From contig JALWRC010000011.1 of assembly GCA_027080725.1 (NCBI GenBank), forward strand, positions 1 to 64,000: a DNA stretch of 64,000 nt, given 5' to 3'. Positions 62,366-64,000 of the stretch are shown piece by piece. Made by a program: the position numbers and the translations under genes. The notes under the pieces were generated by a model. That model ran no database searches. It was not told the origin of the DNA and worked only from the letters and a program-made list of their open reading frames with translations. The DNA comes from Saprospiraceae bacterium. Its GTDB lineage: Bacteria; Bacteroidota; Bacteroidia; Chitinophagales; Saprospiraceae. Positions within the stretch are counted from its first letter, which is position 1; each line of letters starts with the position of its first letter.

Positions 62366-62676
62366 TTAGCATTGTTCCCATTTTGTTATTCCAATTTGTG
62401 GGTAATAATTTATTGCTTAGGTGCTGAAAGAAGAATTAATTTGACTTAAAGTGAAACTGATTTTGTTTGTCTGATTAATTCTTTACCATTTCCCATTTTT
62501 TGATAATCTTCATCAACAGCCGAGTTAGATGAACATAAACAATAGTTAAAATCAGTTAATGAACGATAAATGCCAATTAATTTTCTATTTATTCTTACTA
62601 ACAAAATTAAATATCCGTGTTCCATTATTATGTATAATATGTTTTTATCATCCCCAGGTCTTCTTTCTCCTAAAGT
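62366..62676 (-). pseudogene. Decayed GNAT acetyltransferase
   Basis: Translating the minus strand gives E-R-R-P-G-D-D, then I-G-I-Y-R-S-L-T-D-F-N-Y-C, then A-V-D-E-D-Y-Q-K-M-G-N-G-K-E-L-I (the GNAT acetyl-CoA loop, with N for the usual I). A TAA interrupts it after K-S-V-S-L. L-I-L-L-S-A-P continues, and Y-Y-P-Q-I-G-I-T-K-W-E-Q-C appears in another frame. So there is at least one stop and one frameshift, and no intact start. It was probably a relative of arylamine- or aminoglycoside-type GNATs. Confidence 0.75.
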
Positions 62677-63246
62677 TTAGTTTCTAATAATGCTTTTGAA
62701 TACGTCTATTGAAACTTTATTTTCTATTTGATATTTAACTTTTGCTATTTGTAGTGAGTCTAATAGGTATATCCAATACTTTTTGTCATATCGAGTAATT
62801 TCTCGGACAATTTTAAAGCCAAAACTTTCATAAATATGTCTTGCTGCATTCATAAATTCAGAAGTATGAAGTGCAACAAAGTTTTCTTTTGTTTTAGTTG
62901 CAAAATTTATACACATTTTAGTTAGTTTTTTTGCAATTCCTTTTCCTTCAAAACTTGGATCAACTCCAACCATCCTTATATAGCTCCACTTGTCTTCAAA
63001 CATTTCGGTTGGATGTCCATTAGAAACTAAAAATGCCATTCCGATAATTTCATTTTCATATTCACACAAGAAACAAGTTGAAGTGTTCAATAAAAATGTA
63101 AAAGTTTCTGGATTTGACATAAAAGAACTGTATTTGTTCCAATTCTTTGGTGTCATTGCTTGTTGATGTTGACTATACGAAAGAATACCTAATTCTTGCA
63201 ATTTGTCTTTGTCTTTTATGGTCCCTTTTCGATACTTAAATTCCAT
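62677..63246 (-). CDS. GNAT family N-acetyltransferase
   Basis: A 189-residue acetyltransferase; substrate unknown. The acetyl-CoA loop is V-G-V-D-P-S-F-E-G-K-G-I-A-K-K-L near 93-108, and the second half has A-R-H-I-Y-E-S-F-G-F-K. About 35 residues follow the usual GNAT end. The codons are AT-rich, unlike the genes to its left, suggesting horizontal acquisition. A -7-like box TACTTTTG is on the minus strand at 63281-63274, 28 bases before the ATG. Confidence 0.9.
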   Translation of the reverse strand: MEFKYRKGTIKDKDKLQELGILSYSQHQQAMTPKNWNKYSSFMSNPETFTFLLNTSTCFLCEYENEIIGMAFLVSNGHPTEMFEDKWSYIRMVGVDPSFEGKGIAKKLTKMCINFATKTKENFVALHTSEFMNAARHIYESFGFKIVREITRYDKKYWIYLLDSLQIAKVKYQIENKVSIDVFKSIIRN

Positions 63247-63745
63247 TTTTTTGTTTTGTTTTCAACTTACGCCCAAAAGTAGTACCCACATTCCCCCTGT
63301 GTGGCTTATCCTTGGAAGTAGGGCCCCGGGATGAAGTATTTGTTTTTTATCTTTTATAATCGTAGACCATGCGTTATACTGCTTCACAACCCAAAGAAAC
63401 TGGAAAAAAGCTGTTTTCAATGCCTTTTCACCCGTATCCAAGCATATAATCAATATCCATATGTGTTCTAACACTGGTGCTAAGATACAAAATACCCATT
63501 ACATAGCTTAATGCGGTGTGTATAACAAACTGCGCAGTTTTCAAGTTTGCGCCCATCGTTCCTGTGTGTATTCTCCGCTTCCAAGTCTTCCTTCGTCAGC
63601 TTTGGAGTCGGGGTTCTTCCGAGCCATTTGTTTTAGATTAGTGCAATTTGTAGTACACACCCTAATGCTTTGATCATCTACTCCGCATTCAGACGGTCAC
63701 GGAGAAGGCGCTAAATGTTCAAAGGGTATCTTTGTTTGAGTCTGC
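63247..63745. other. Intergenic region with repeat copy B
   Basis: No convincing ORF. It holds GTGTGTATAACAAA (63516-63529, one mismatch to the motif family) and the repeat at 63563-63660. Confidence 0.55.
63563..63660 (+). repeat. Intergenic repeat, copy B (about 98 bp)
   Basis: Aligns with 36602-36697 and ends in TTTGTAGTACACAC, a near copy of the intergenic motif. Confidence 0.7.
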
Positions 63746-64000
63746 TTAGTGTTTTAGTATCTCTATCAATTCGGTATTCAAATATAGATTTTCTCTTCCT
63801 ACTTTTTCTGATTTTAAAACTCCGATATCTTCAAGTTTTTTTAAATATCTTGATGCTGCTTTTCTTTCGACTTTCAATTTATCAACTACAAATTCTATTT
63901 TTGAATAGGGTTGTTCAAAAAGCAATTCTATCAATTCTTTTCGATAAACTTTTGGGGCTTTATCTTTAACCTTTTCAATAGTTATTCCCAATTGATTTTT
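63746..64000 (-). CDS. C-terminal end of a Fic-family protein (5' cut by window edge)
   Basis: The minus-strand frame is open to the right edge, so at least 84 residues are present without their start. They form a winged-helix domain: Y-R-K-E-L-I-E-L-L-F-E-Q-P-Y-S-K-I-E-F-V-V-D-K-L-x-V, then A-S-R-Y-L-K-K-L-E-D-I-G-V-L, ending N-T-E-L-I-E-I-L. This matches the C-terminal helix-turn-helix of class II Fic proteins, which transfer AMP to target proteins. The catalytic H-P-F-x-x-G-N-G motif would lie beyond the window. The sequence is AT-rich. Confidence 0.8.
   Translation of the reverse strand, partial: KNQLGITIEKVKDKAPKVYRKELIELLFEQPYSKIEFVVDKLKVERKAASRYLKKLEDIGVLKSEKVGRENLYLNTELIEILKH

Noticed and set aside
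61990-63250. Possible integron gene-cassette array
   Set aside because: The genes share direction and type, but I could not find paired attC core sites or an integrase in the window.
63262-63474. Open frame of 70 codons on the minus strand
   Set aside because: No start context, no family pattern, and unlike protein-coding composition; treated as non-coding.

Overview
The window looks like a chromosomal segment of a Bacteroidota bacterium, most likely of the Saprospiria/Saprospiraceae type. The evidence is a set of secreted proteins with type IX secretion (T9SS) C-terminal sorting domains of type A and type B, giant HYR-repeat surface proteins, promoters of the TAnnTTTG type, weak Shine-Dalgarno signals, and a ribosomal protein S1 carrying the helix-hairpin-helix tail known from this phylum. 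This is inference from gene content; no phylogenetic marker comparison could be run.

Layout. 0-10.2 kb: a cut T9SS protein, two large HYR/dockerin-like/T9SS surface proteins and a secreted protein of unknown activity. 10.4-18.4 kb: rpsA, a DUF554 membrane protein, a glycine-rich small membrane protein, a di-haem cytochrome c peroxidase, purD and an OmpA-type lipoprotein. 18.5-26.8 kb: an S9 peptidase, nadD-dnaN, mreB-mreC, a flavoprotein resembling lipoamide dehydrogenase but lacking its catalytic cysteines, and an ElaA-type acetyltransferase. 26.8-36.6 kb: a leucine-rich T9SS protein, a lipoprotein whose start is interrupted by a C10 tract, a T9SS protein, comF, an MmcQ/YjbR protein, recX and a secreted PQQ-type sugar dehydrogenase. 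36.8-45.4 kb: a lipoprotein with pnuC, an orphan double-ATPase ABC protein, and three consecutive POT-family peptide transporters. 45.5-59.2 kb: a beta-helix T9SS protein, a glycosylasparaginase, tRNA-Asn, a PfkB kinase, aspS, an ECF sigma factor followed by a cysteine-free anti-sigma-like protein, prfA, a GT-C-like membrane protein, a ferritin-like/VIT1 fusion, thiL, a pseudouridine synthase and an unlisted 52-residue membrane protein. 59.2-64 kb: a T9SS type B protein, then an AT-rich stretch with small accessory genes, a decayed acetyltransferase and the end of a Fic-family gene.

How the genes fit together. Many products are surface-directed: T9SS cargo, lipoproteins and an OmpA anchor. 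Together with the peptidase, the three peptide transporters, the asparaginase and the sugar dehydrogenase they suggest a particle-attached or polymer-degrading heterotroph. Housekeeping functions (translation, replication clamp, NAD and thiamine cofactors, cell shape) are interleaved without large operons. No phage, insertion sequence or CRISPR array was seen.

The most notable non-genic signals are: (1) a 12-13 base motif, ACCATTTCATAC(C), present in 12 exact copies on both strands, in and between genes; (2) an intergenic repeat family built around TTTGTAATACACAC; (3) a leader of about 60 bp shared by the leucine-rich secreted protein and the anti-sigma-like gene; (4) the C10 tract that may switch a lipoprotein on and off.
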